Assembly: GCA_002067405.1 (NCBI GenBank) | Contig: MVRP01000046.1 | Location: 1 to 26,338 of the forward strand | Length of the DNA: 26,338 bases | Reading direction: 5' to 3' | Origin: Syntrophorhabdaceae bacterium PtaU1.Bin034 | GTDB taxonomy: Bacteria > Desulfobacterota_G > Syntrophorhabdia > Syntrophorhabdales > WCHB1-27 | Shown here: piece after piece, positions 1-7,276 of the stretch | Position numbering within the stretch: position 1 is the stretch's first letter | Layout of the letters: each line of letters opens with the position of its first letter | The notes under the pieces: generated by a model | Databases searched by the model: none | What the model was told of the DNA's origin: nothing | Seen by the model: only the letters and a program-made list of their open reading frames with translations | Position numbers and translations under genes: made by a program

Positions 1-113
1 GTAGTAAGTTCACCATAGGGTGTGTACGGAATTCCTGAAAGCGGTTTTCCGTTTTTCTTTCACGGGACAGTTACCCTGTTATTGCCTCCCGGGAACTTCT
101 CGAACAAACCCTT

Positions 114-159
114 TCCGTAAAATTACGGAGATTCCCTTCACCAATTGCGTAACCTTACG
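114..159. promoter_or_regulatory. Tandem palindromic operator pair (CGTAA-N2-TTACG)
   Basis: Two inverted repeats share one half-site. The first is TCCGTAA-AA-TTACGGA at 114-129 (7-bp arms); the second is CGTAA-CC-TTACG at 148-159 (5-bp arms). Their centres are 32 bp apart, close to three helical turns, so two dimers would sit on the same DNA face. If the start of transcription is near 197, the sites are centred around -75 and -43, which suits an activator. The binding protein is unknown: mycofactocin loci often carry a TetR-type regulator (MftR), but none is in this window. Confidence 0.55.
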
Positions 160-161
160 TA

Positions 162-190
162 TAGACTCTCATTTGACCACTCGCTAACAT
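162..190 (+). promoter_or_regulatory. Weak sigma-70-like promoter for the MFS/adh/mft operon
   Basis: TAGACT (162-167) and TAACAT (185-190) are 17 bases apart; each matches four of six consensus bases. The site lies directly downstream of the second palindrome, as expected for a promoter that needs an activator. No sigma-54 (GG-N10-GC type) element was seen by eye. Confidence 0.3.
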
Positions 191-284
191 AAAACCAAAG
201 ACCGACAGCATATCTTCTTCCTACGGCTTACGAAGCAGTCAGGCTCACACAGGTTGAGCCGCAAATAAAAAAGGAGGGGTAGTC

Positions 285-1568
285 TTGGAGGAGAGCAGAG
301 CTGTAAACAATAAGGCGGGAGGTGTTATGGAGGAAAGAGCGATGTACATGCAGTACCGGTGGGTCATGCTGGTCGCGACCTGTATTGCGATCATGTCGTG
401 CTACATCGACATGATCGCGTACGCCCCGATACTCGGCGACATCGCAAAGGACTTGAAGGTGGATATGGGGGCGGCAACCAATTTGATGATGGGCTTCGTG
501 GTCGCCATTGCCTTCGTGCTCATGTGGGGCGGGGTCGTCTGTGACAAGTATGGCATCACGGTGGCGCTGGTGCTCGGCTTGCTGTGCGCGACCGTGCCGG
601 CGACATTCATGCCCTGGATAGGTTCCAGCTACGGGGCTGTCGTTGTGGCAAGGCTGATCCAGGGAGCGTCCGTCGGTTTTGTCTTCGCCGTAATCGGCCC
701 CATTCTGGCATTGTGGTTTCCCCAAAAGGAACAGGGAATAGCAGGCGGGCTGATGATCGGCTCCATATCGATGGGCTCCGCGGTCGGTGTTCTCGTCGCG
801 CCTCCAATCTTCGGTGCGACCGGGAGTTGGCAGACGACGGTGGCCATCATGGCAATCCTTGGCTGGGTGGGTGTCGTGTTTGCCCTTGCGGCCACCAGGC
901 GGCCGCCTTCAATGGCAGTGGTGGAGGCGGTGACAAAAGCGATGCAGTCAGGCGCGGGCTCGCTTACCTTTGGAGGGGCGCTGGCTCAGCCCCAAACGTG
1001 GGTTGCTACCGTTGTCATGATCTGTAATGCGTGGGGCCTTTATTGTCTCTACAACCTCGTTCCGCCCTATCTTGCCGCTCCGCAGCCCATGGGTGTCGGG
1101 CTCGGTCCTGCAACGGCCGGCGTGCTCTCGGTGGCCCTCACCCTGATCGGGCTCTTTGCGATGATCGTGGGCGGTATCTTCTTTGATAGGATTTTCAAGG
1201 GAAAATCGAAACCGGCGATAATCATCGGGTTCATCCTCACCGGTCTTTTCACGTATCTGCTTCTTTCTCCCGGCGTTTACGGCAGCATGGGCCTGCTGGT
1301 TGTCTGCCTGATGATCGCCGGGTGGGGCATACCTTTTATGAACCCTTCGATAAGCGCTTTTGTTGCCATGAATTATCCGCCTCACATTCTGGGCCGGGTG
1401 ATCGGCTGGGTTTTCGGCTTCGGGACCTTCGGCGGGGCATTGGGCCTTTACCTCGGCGGCATGAGCATCGGTGCGACCGGCAGTTTCAAACTGGCTATTA
1501 CCATGATTTCCCTCGCGGCGATTCTCGGCATAATTGTTGGTTTCATGCTGAAACCAAGGCGGGCATAA
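285..1568 (+). CDS. MFS transporter (OFA/NarK-like, 12 membrane segments)
   Basis: This is a major facilitator superfamily permease of 427 residues with about twelve hydrophobic segments, beginning at the YRWVMLVATC stretch. The loop after segment 2 carries the MFS-typical basic/acidic pattern (GVVCDKYG), repeated in the second half as GGIFFDRIFKGKSKP. The overall style resembles oxalate/formate or nitrate-type anion permeases, but the substrate cannot be read. As first gene of the locus, just ahead of an alcohol dehydrogenase, it may import the alcohol-related substrate or export the acid product (inference). The TTG start at 285 is chosen for its AAGGAGGGG at 5-base spacing; ATG 327, with GGGAGG 4 bases upstream, is a real alternative and would remove 14 residues. 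Confidence 0.85.
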   Translation: MEESRAVNNKAGGVMEERAMYMQYRWVMLVATCIAIMSCYIDMIAYAPILGDIAKDLKVDMGAATNLMMGFVVAIAFVLMWGGVVCDKYGITVALVLGLLCATVPATFMPWIGSSYGAVVVARLIQGASVGFVFAVIGPILALWFPQKEQGIAGGLMIGSISMGSAVGVLVAPPIFGATGSWQTTVAIMAILGWVGVVFALAATRRPPSMAVVEAVTKAMQSGAGSLTFGGALAQPQTWVATVVMICNAWGLYCLYNLVPPYLAAPQPMGVGLGPATAGVLSVALTLIGLFAMIVGGIFFDRIFKGKSKPAIIIGFILTGLFTYLLLSPGVYGSMGLLVVCLMIAGWGIPFMNPSISAFVAMNYPPHILGRVIGWVFGFGTFGGALGLYLGGMSIGATGSFKLAITMISLAAILGIIVGFMLKPRRA

Positions 1569-1595
1569 AAATCCAAAAAAGGAGGAGGAATAATC

Positions 1596-2714
1596 GTGAA
1601 GATCAAAGGAGCAGTGTTAAGGAATCCCGGTCCGGGGGCAGGTTATTCGATCGAAGAACTGGAGCTCGATGCCCCAAAGGAGAAAGAGGCGCTCGTCAAA
1701 TATGTCTATACCGGCTATTGCCACTCCGACCTTCATAACCTTCTGGGCGAGATAAACATGGTAACGCCCTTTGTGGCGGGACACGAGTGTGCGGGGATTG
1801 TCGAGGAAGTAGGACCCGGATGCACCAAGATCAAAAAAGGCGACCATGTGGTTGGCACGTGGATGGTGCCGTGCGGTGAGTGCCCCCAGTGCCGCAGGGG
1901 TATGGGCAATATCTGCAGCGGTACCTTCAAGTACTTCGTTGAGGGGATGATGCTTGACGGAACATCGAGAATCAAGGACAAGGATGGGAAGATGGTCCGC
2001 CACGGCAATTTCGTCTCGGGCTTTTCCAACTACAGTGTGGTGCCCGAGGGCGGGCTCATTCCCCTGCCGAAGGAATTCCCGCTGGAATATGGCTGTCTCA
2101 TGGGCTGCTGCATCCCGACCGGCTGGGGAACGGTCACCAACTCCGCCAAGGTCCAGCCAGGTGATTCGGTCGCGATCTGGGGGCTCGGCGGAGTCGGGCT
2201 GAATATCCTTCGAGCCTGTGCCCTGCGTCAGGCCAGCCCCGTTATAGCGGTCGATCTGGAGGAGAGCAAGGAAGATCTTGCAAAGGAATTCGGGGCGACT
2301 CACTTTATCTGTAACGCAAAGGAAGACCCTGTCCCCAAGATCATGGAAATCACCGGCGGAGCCGGTGCAGATTTCGCATTCGAGGCCATAGGGGACCCGG
2401 GGGCTATCGTTCAGGCCTATTGGTCTATTGGAGCGGGAGGAACATTGTGCATTCCCGGGATCACACCGGCCGACCAGACGACAAATCTGCCCCTCCAGGT
2501 ACTGCCGTTCGGAAACAAGTCCATCCTGGGAAATCTCTACGGCATGATCTCGACCCACGTGGATATACCAAAGCTTACCCAGATGGCCATGACCCACGAC
2601 CTGAAGCTCGACAAGCTGGTCACCAACAAATTCAAGCTGGAAGACATTAACGATGTGGCGGAAAAAATGTTGAAGCGGCAGATACGGGGCCGCTGGGCAA
2701 TAGAGTGGGACTAA
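1596..2714 (+). CDS. Zinc-dependent alcohol dehydrogenase, nicotinoprotein (NDMA-dependent) type
   Basis: This 372-residue medium-chain dehydrogenase oxidises an alcohol to an aldehyde or ketone. Catalytic zinc ligands are C42 (YCHSD), H63-E64 (GHE) and probably C171 (GCCIPTGWG). Structural zinc cysteines are C93, C96, C99 and C107. A Rossmann GLGGVG lies at 196-201, with D220 ending strand two, which favours NAD over NADP. The closest family I recognise is the NDMA-dependent group, whose members keep NAD(H) bound and pass electrons to an outside acceptor; in mycobacteria that acceptor is mycofactocin. Its place directly before mftA supports this. GTG start at 1596 with AGGAGGAG upstream. The substrate is not known. 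Confidence 0.9.
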   Translation: MKIKGAVLRNPGPGAGYSIEELELDAPKEKEALVKYVYTGYCHSDLHNLLGEINMVTPFVAGHECAGIVEEVGPGCTKIKKGDHVVGTWMVPCGECPQCRRGMGNICSGTFKYFVEGMMLDGTSRIKDKDGKMVRHGNFVSGFSNYSVVPEGGLIPLPKEFPLEYGCLMGCCIPTGWGTVTNSAKVQPGDSVAIWGLGGVGLNILRACALRQASPVIAVDLEESKEDLAKEFGATHFICNAKEDPVPKIMEITGGAGADFAFEAIGDPGAIVQAYWSIGAGGTLCIPGITPADQTTNLPLQVLPFGNKSILGNLYGMISTHVDIPKLTQMAMTHDLKLDKLVTNKFKLEDINDVAEKMLKRQIRGRWAIEWD

Positions 2715-2749
2715 CGCGCTAACAGTGTGATACGATGTGAGAAAGCGGA

Positions 2750-2785
2750 CAGGGAGGAGCCGGGTAATCCGGCCCTGCCTGTTTT
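2750..2785 (+). terminator. GC-rich hairpin with short T-run between adh and mftA (attenuator?)
   Basis: Bases 2750-2763 pair with 2769-2781 around the loop GTAAT, giving five perfect G-C pairs at the tip (GCCGG/CCGGC), one bulged A, then an imperfect lower stem closed by CAGG/CCTG. TTTT (2782-2785) follows. The T-run is short, so this is more likely a partial terminator or an RNA-processing or stability structure than a full stop. Its place would let the alcohol dehydrogenase and the precursor peptide be made in different amounts. Confidence 0.45.
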
Positions 2786-2819
2786 CGTGCAAATACTTCT
2801 ACCAAGGAGATTTTCGGAC

Positions 2820-2948
2820 ATGAGAAGCGATGAATCAAAGGAATTGAAGACCACGAACGAGAAGGAGGCTGAAAAGGAAATAACAGACGTGCTGGAAGAG
2901 ATCGAGGTGGAAGACCTGACCGTGGACGGGATTTGCGGGGTTTATTGA
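2820..2948 (+). CDS. mftA: Mycofactocin precursor peptide MftA
   Basis: This 42-residue peptide is the substrate of the mycofactocin pathway. It has an acidic, charged leader (ITDVLEEIEVEDLTV) and the core VDGICGVY. Known MftA proteins end in IDGMCGVY, so only two conservative changes (I to V, M to I) are present and the terminal Val-Tyr is intact. MftC decarboxylates and cross-links this pair in studied systems. The ATG at 2820 is preceded by AAGGAG about ten bases upstream; an in-frame extension upstream (from 2727) has no family support. mftB starts on the next base after the stop codon. Confidence 0.95.
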   Translation: MRSDESKELKTTNEKEAEKEITDVLEEIEVEDLTVDGICGVY

Positions 2949-3233
2949 TTGGAAAGCGGATTTCATAACGAGCGCGGGTCGGTTTTCGGGGACGGTTTCA
3001 TCCTTTCAAAAGGCGTGAGGGCGAGGCAGGAAGCATTCGGCCTCCTCTTCTACAATAGCGCCGATACGAAGATGACGTTCGTCAAATCGGGGGATTTGCT
3101 CTCAATCGAGAAACACAAGCGCTTCTCGAGGTTGAAGCTGAACGGTAAGAAAGGTGAAGAGGAGGCGCTGAAGCGTCTCCTCGACGTATTGTTGAAAAAG
3201 GGGCTGATCTTTGAAGCACGAACCGGCATATAG
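2949..3233 (+). CDS. mftB: Mycofactocin chaperone MftB (RiPP recognition element)
   Basis: This 94-residue protein is the peptide-binding partner that presents MftA to MftC. The family signature is visible in the middle: VRARQEAFGLLFYNSADTK then a FVKSGDLLSIE stretch, matching the R-x-E-x-FG-x-LFY pattern of MftB/PqqD-like winged-helix recognition elements. The start is TTG, directly abutting the mftA stop codon, with only a GGGG run inside the mftA end as possible ribosome site, so translation is probably coupled to mftA. The 3' end overlaps mftC by 23 bases. Confidence 0.9.
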   Translation: MESGFHNERGSVFGDGFILSKGVRARQEAFGLLFYNSADTKMTFVKSGDLLSIEKHKRFSRLKLNGKKGEEEALKRLLDVLLKKGLIFEARTGI

Positions 3234-4269
3234 CGAACTGCTTAAGGCACCGGTAAATGTCACCTGGGAGATTACCAACCGCTGCAATCTGCACTGCCGC
3301 CACTGCCTCTCTGCAGACCTGATGCATGACTGTACGGAAGAACTCGATTCCGACCGGTGCCGGGCGCTGATCGACGAGCTTGACCGTATCGACGTCTTCC
3401 AGATCAATTTCGGCGGAGGCGAGCCTTTCCTGCGGAAGGATTTCCTCGATATCCTTGAGTATGCCCACGAAAAAGGGATCACTACCTGCGTCAGCACGAA
3501 CGGGACGATGCTGACCGAGGATATCGTCAGGAAACTCGTGAAGATGGAGTTTCTCTACATCCAGGTAAGTCTCGACGGCGCCACGCCGGAGACGAACGAT
3601 GCGATCAGGGGGCCGGGCACCTTCGAGAAGATAATCAGAGGGATCGAATTGCTCGTGACGCACGGCTTTCCCCATCTGAGCGCCAATACGGTGGTGACAG
3701 CAGTCAATTTCAGGGAGATCGCAAAGATATACGAGATAGGAAGGCGATACGGTATAAAGACGAGGCTTTCCAGGTTCCGTCCGTCGGGCAACGCAAAGAG
3801 GGAATGGGACGCCTTCCGCCTGGACAAGTCCCAGCTTGCCACCCTGTCGGAGTTCCTGAGCGCCCACAAGGACGTGCTCACCGGGGACTCCTTCTTCTCC
3901 ATTACCGCGAAAGACAGGCGGACGCTCGGTTTGAATATGTGCGGCGCGGCGAAGATGACGTGCAGCGTGTCGCCCGACGGCACTGTCTACCCCTGCGCCT
4001 TTCTTCAGGACGAATTTTTCAAAGCAGGGAACATCACCACGGGGCAGTCCCTGGAATCCATCTGGAGGGAGGCACCCGTATTCAATATGCTGAGACAGAT
4101 ACACATCGGGTCATGCGAGAGCTGCACCCGGTTCAACCTGTGTCACGGCGGTTGCCCGGCAGTTGCCTACTTCCTCACGTCATCACTGGACAGCCCTGAC
4201 CCGGAGTGCATGGCGGCGTTTCAGCACGAACTAACCAATGGGGTATCGAAACATGCCAGGACAATTTAA
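3211..4269 (+). CDS. mftC: Mycofactocin radical SAM maturase MftC
   Basis: This 352-residue radical S-adenosylmethionine enzyme, in studied systems, oxidatively decarboxylates the C-terminal Tyr of MftA and links it to the neighbouring Val. The SAM-cluster motif is C25-x3-C29-x2-C32 (CNLHCRHC), followed by the GGGEPF motif. A C-terminal SPASM region carries many cysteines (CGAAKMTC, YPCAF, CESCTRFNLCHGGCP, PEC) that would hold two auxiliary iron-sulfur clusters. The TTG start at 3211 lies inside mftB; the 3' end overlaps the next gene by 32 bases. Order, length and motifs together make this assignment firm. Confidence 0.95.
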   Translation: MKHEPAYSELLKAPVNVTWEITNRCNLHCRHCLSADLMHDCTEELDSDRCRALIDELDRIDVFQINFGGGEPFLRKDFLDILEYAHEKGITTCVSTNGTMLTEDIVRKLVKMEFLYIQVSLDGATPETNDAIRGPGTFEKIIRGIELLVTHGFPHLSANTVVTAVNFREIAKIYEIGRRYGIKTRLSRFRPSGNAKREWDAFRLDKSQLATLSEFLSAHKDVLTGDSFFSITAKDRRTLGLNMCGAAKMTCSVSPDGTVYPCAFLQDEFFKAGNITTGQSLESIWREAPVFNMLRQIHIGSCESCTRFNLCHGGCPAVAYFLTSSLDSPDPECMAAFQHELTNGVSKHARTI

Positions 4270-6211
4270 GTATCTCTTCTCGCCATTGACTATCGGCAGG
4301 ATCATTGTGCCGAACCGCATATCGTTTTCGGCACACCTCACCAATTTTGCCGAGGACTGTCTTCCGTCCGAGAGGCACGTCCACTATCTCGCGACGAGGG
4401 CAAGGGGAGGCACCGGACTGATCGTCACCGAGGAACAATCGGTTCATCCCACGGACCGGGCTTACGAAAAGCTCGTTGAAGTCTTCAGGCCCGAAGTAGT
4501 CCCCGGTTACAGGAAGATCACCCGCGCCGTGCACGAATACGAGACGAAGATCTTTGCCCAGCTCAATCACAACGGTCAGCAGTGCAGCGGCGCATTGTCG
4601 AGGCTGCCTGTATGGGCTCCTTCTCCTGTCCCGGACGTGCTCTTCCGTGAAGTGCCCAAGCAGATGGAGATCGAGGACATAAAAGAGGTCGTGCAGTACT
4701 TTTGCACCTCTGCCATCCATGCGCGCGAAGGAGGGTTCGACGGTATAGAATTGCAGTACGGCCACAGCTCCCTGGCCAGGCAGTTCATGTCCCCCCTCAC
4801 CAACTTCCGTAGCGACGAGTACGGCGGGAGCTTCGAAAATCGCATGCGCTTTCCCCTTGAGGTTCTCGCTGCGGTGAGGAAGGCCGTAGGGAACGACTTC
4901 ACGCTCGGTGTCCGTCTCTGTGCCGACGAAATGCTCCCATGGGGAGGGATCACGCTCAATGATGCCAAAGAGATCGCAAAAGTCCTCGAGGCGTCGGGCA
5001 CCATTGACTTCATGGACCTCTCCCTCTCCACCTTCTACAACCTGTATCTGGTGGGAGGCACCATGCACATGCCTCTTGGTTACGCCGTCCCTCTCGCCGC
5101 CGGGATCAAGGAGGTCATAAAGCTCCCCGTCTTTGCGACAGGCCGGATAAACGACCCGGTTCTCGCCGAAAAGGTGCTGGCAAACGGACAGGCGGACATG
5201 ATAGGGATGGTGCGGTCTCAGCTCTGCGATCCCAATTTGGCGAACAAGGCCAAAGAAGGGAGAACGGACGAGATCCGCTACTGTATTGCCGACAACCAGG
5301 GTTGCTACGGCCGGGTGGGGCTCAACAGACCCATCGGATGCGTCCAGAACCCCTTTGTGGGGAATGAGAAGGACGAGGATGAGCTGCACCTTCGCCCGAC
5401 CAGATGGAAAAAGTGTGTCATGGTCATCGGTGGCGGCCCTGCCGGCATGTGGGCTGCCAAGATAGCGACCATGCGCGGCCACGAGGTCACCCTCTACGAA
5501 AAGGAAAGCGCCCTCGGAGGCCAGGTCGCCATTGCCATGAAAGGGGCAGGCCGTGAGGAATTCGGCGTTATCATCAGGAACGAGCGGAGTCAGCTCCAGA
5601 AACTGGAGGTGCCCGTCGTGCTGGGGCAGGCCGTGACGCCCGAATTTGTCCTCGAGCAGAACCCCGACGCAGTGATCGTGGCAACGGGGTCGAGGCCGAA
5701 ACCTTGTCCTGTTGCAGGCGCTGACGGGCCAAGGGTGTTCAATGTCTGGCAGGTATTAAAAGGACAGGCGGATATTGGTGACAGGATACTGTTTATCGAC
5801 TACGACGGCCACCACCAGGCGACGAGCACCGCGGAATACCTAGCGGAACTGGGCAAAACCGTCCATGTCGTTACCTCGTCCCTCTTTGTCGGCTCTGAAC
5901 TGGGTCCCAGTCAGGACTTATACCTGGCAAGGCAGAGACTCCTTCAGAAAGGCGCAACCTTCACGTCCGATTTTGCCGTCATAGAGATACGGGGCACGGA
6001 AGTCCACGGCCTCAATGTCTACACCAACGAGATGAAGGTATTTACGGATTACGATACGGTGGTCACCGCAATGGGCAATGAAGTGGACGACTCCCTCTAC
6101 TTCAATCTGAAAGGCCGGGTCAAAGAGCTTTACCGTGCAGGAGACTGTGTGGCGCCGAGAAAAGCGGACATGGCGATCTACGAAGGGTATACGGTCGGAA
6201 GCAAGGTATAG
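4238..6211 (+). CDS. Mycofactocin-associated FadH/old yellow enzyme family oxidoreductase
   Basis: This 657-residue flavoprotein has the architecture of 2,4-dienoyl-CoA reductase: an FMN TIM barrel (about 10-345), an iron-sulfur segment, then an FAD/NAD(P)-binding half starting with VIGGGPAGM (about 396). Families of this kind are known neighbours of mycofactocin genes. Two positions look altered by hand alignment to FadH: the cluster motif reads C349-x2-D352-x3-C356-x11-C368, with Asp where FadH has its second Cys; and the barrel motif reads YGHSSLARQF where FadH has AHGYLLAQF, so the proton-donor Tyr appears to be Ser. Barrel motifs such as SPLTNFRSDEYGGS are intact. ATG 4238 overlaps mftC; ATG 4253 is an alternative. 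The role (mycofactocin maturation or redox partner) is open. Confidence 0.85.
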   Translation: MGYRNMPGQFKYLFSPLTIGRIIVPNRISFSAHLTNFAEDCLPSERHVHYLATRARGGTGLIVTEEQSVHPTDRAYEKLVEVFRPEVVPGYRKITRAVHEYETKIFAQLNHNGQQCSGALSRLPVWAPSPVPDVLFREVPKQMEIEDIKEVVQYFCTSAIHAREGGFDGIELQYGHSSLARQFMSPLTNFRSDEYGGSFENRMRFPLEVLAAVRKAVGNDFTLGVRLCADEMLPWGGITLNDAKEIAKVLEASGTIDFMDLSLSTFYNLYLVGGTMHMPLGYAVPLAAGIKEVIKLPVFATGRINDPVLAEKVLANGQADMIGMVRSQLCDPNLANKAKEGRTDEIRYCIADNQGCYGRVGLNRPIGCVQNPFVGNEKDEDELHLRPTRWKKCVMVIGGGPAGMWAAKIATMRGHEVTLYEKESALGGQVAIAMKGAGREEFGVIIRNERSQLQKLEVPVVLGQAVTPEFVLEQNPDAVIVATGSRPKPCPVAGADGPRVFNVWQVLKGQADIGDRILFIDYDGHHQATSTAEYLAELGKTVHVVTSSLFVGSELGPSQDLYLARQRLLQKGATFTSDFAVIEIRGTEVHGLNVYTNEMKVFTDYDTVVTAMGNEVDDSLYFNLKGRVKELYRAGDCVAPRKADMAIYEGYTVGSKV

Positions 6212-6274
6212 CTCAATACAGAAGTTGAGAGGGTGAGAAGATAGGAAGATGAGAACATCCAGTGAAGCCAACCT

Positions 6275-7276
6275 ATGAAGACAGAGACAAATGTAATAGT
6301 CATTCCCGAATCGTCCGGTGATAACAGGCAGGACATTAACAGACGACTTCTAACGGAGGCCGGCAGGATAGCCGGCCATCTCGGCGGCGCCCTCCAGGTA
6401 CTGGCCCTAGGAGACGATGGGGAAGACCCGGCCTTCCTTAAACAGTGCGGCGTCTCGACTCTCTATCACGCGCAAGATGGCAGCCTGTCCCGTTACAGCC
6501 CCGAAGTCTTCGCCTGGGCGGCGCAATCGGCCCTGCAGAAAATCCCCTTCCGGCTTCTTCTCCTGGCCCACACGGACAGGGGCAGCGATCTTGCTCCGCG
6601 CATCGCCGCGTATCTCGACACTTCTGCTGTTACCGATTGTGTCGATATGCGCATTAAAGACGGCATGCTTGTCTACGCAAGATCGCTTTACGGCGGCCAG
6701 TTGGAGCAAGAGATGTCATTTGCGGAACCCGGGCGGGAAGTGGCAACCGTCAGGCACGAGGTTCTCGATGTAGGAAAAGCAACACCTTCGGGGGGCTTGG
6801 AGGTGAACAGGATCAGCGTGGAGACAAGTCCCGATACCGTAGCCGTCAGATCCCTGGAGATTCTCCCGCCCGATCACCGGACCGTCGACATCCTCTACGC
6901 AAAACGGATCATAGGTGCGGGCGCCGGGTGCAGTGATGCGGAACTCCTTAAGCTGGTCCACGAACTTTCCGATCTTCTCGAAGGTGCCGTAGGGACAACC
7001 CGTCCCATGGTCGATGACGGCTATGTGCTGAGAGAAAGGATGATAGGACAGACGGGCAAAACGGTCGTGCCCGAGCTTTACATCGCCTTGGGCATCTCCG
7101 GTTCTCCTCACCATGTTGCAGGCATTCAGGGATCGAGGGAGATACTCGCGCTCAACACGGACCCGCGGGCGCCTATCTTCGGCGTGTGCGATTCGGGTTT
7201 TGTCGGCAACCTCAAGACTGTTCTGCCCGGCCTGATAGACCGTATAAAACGATACAGGGATAAAGGCCAGATATGA
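6275..7276 (+). CDS. Electron transfer flavoprotein alpha subunit (EtfA/FixB type)
   Basis: This 333-residue FAD-binding half of an electron transfer flavoprotein carries the C-terminal EtfA signature: GTTRPMVDDG, QTGKTVVPELYIALGISG, then ALNTDPRAPIF and the GVCDSGFVGNLKTVLPGL end. One oddity is GISGSPHH where most EtfA proteins have GISG-x-x-QH near the flavin. No strong ribosome site is seen before ATG 6275. It overlaps the FixC-like gene by ATGA and belongs with the beta subunit at 9262. It probably takes electrons from the alcohol dehydrogenase/OYE side and passes them to the FixC-like enzyme. Confidence 0.9.
   Translation: MKTETNVIVIPESSGDNRQDINRRLLTEAGRIAGHLGGALQVLALGDDGEDPAFLKQCGVSTLYHAQDGSLSRYSPEVFAWAAQSALQKIPFRLLLLAHTDRGSDLAPRIAAYLDTSAVTDCVDMRIKDGMLVYARSLYGGQLEQEMSFAEPGREVATVRHEVLDVGKATPSGGLEVNRISVETSPDTVAVRSLEILPPDHRTVDILYAKRIIGAGAGCSDAELLKLVHELSDLLEGAVGTTRPMVDDGYVLRERMIGQTGKTVVPELYIALGISGSPHHVAGIQGSREILALNTDPRAPIFGVCDSGFVGNLKTVLPGLIDRIKRYRDKGQI

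Larger units (their letters stand above)
1..284. other. Non-coding upstream region of the mycofactocin locus
   Basis: No convincing gene lies here. The stretch is AT-richer than the genes that follow. It holds two tandem palindromes sharing the half-site CGTAA (114-129 and 148-159), a weak sigma-70-like promoter (TAGACT 162-167, 17-base spacer, TAACAT 185-190), and a short hairpin with 6-bp arms GGCTCA/TGAGCC (242-247 and 255-260) in what would be the leader. A strong Shine-Dalgarno AAGGAGGGG (271-279) follows. The layout suggests a regulated promoter for the downstream operon. That it is regulated is inference from the palindromes. Confidence 0.6.

Noticed and set aside
1617..2792. Long open frame of 391 codons on the minus strand opposite the alcohol dehydrogenase
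   Set aside because: It mirrors a gene with clear zinc and NAD motifs, its translation resembles no family, and long opposite-strand frames are expected in GC-rich genes.
2727..2819. In-frame upstream extension of mftA
   Set aside because: It would run through the hairpin region and has no family support; ATG 2820 has AAGGAG and gives a normal MftA length.
4175..5482. Long minus-strand frame of 435 codons opposite the FadH/OYE gene
   Set aside because: It is a shadow of a well-supported flavoprotein gene, with no motif of its own.
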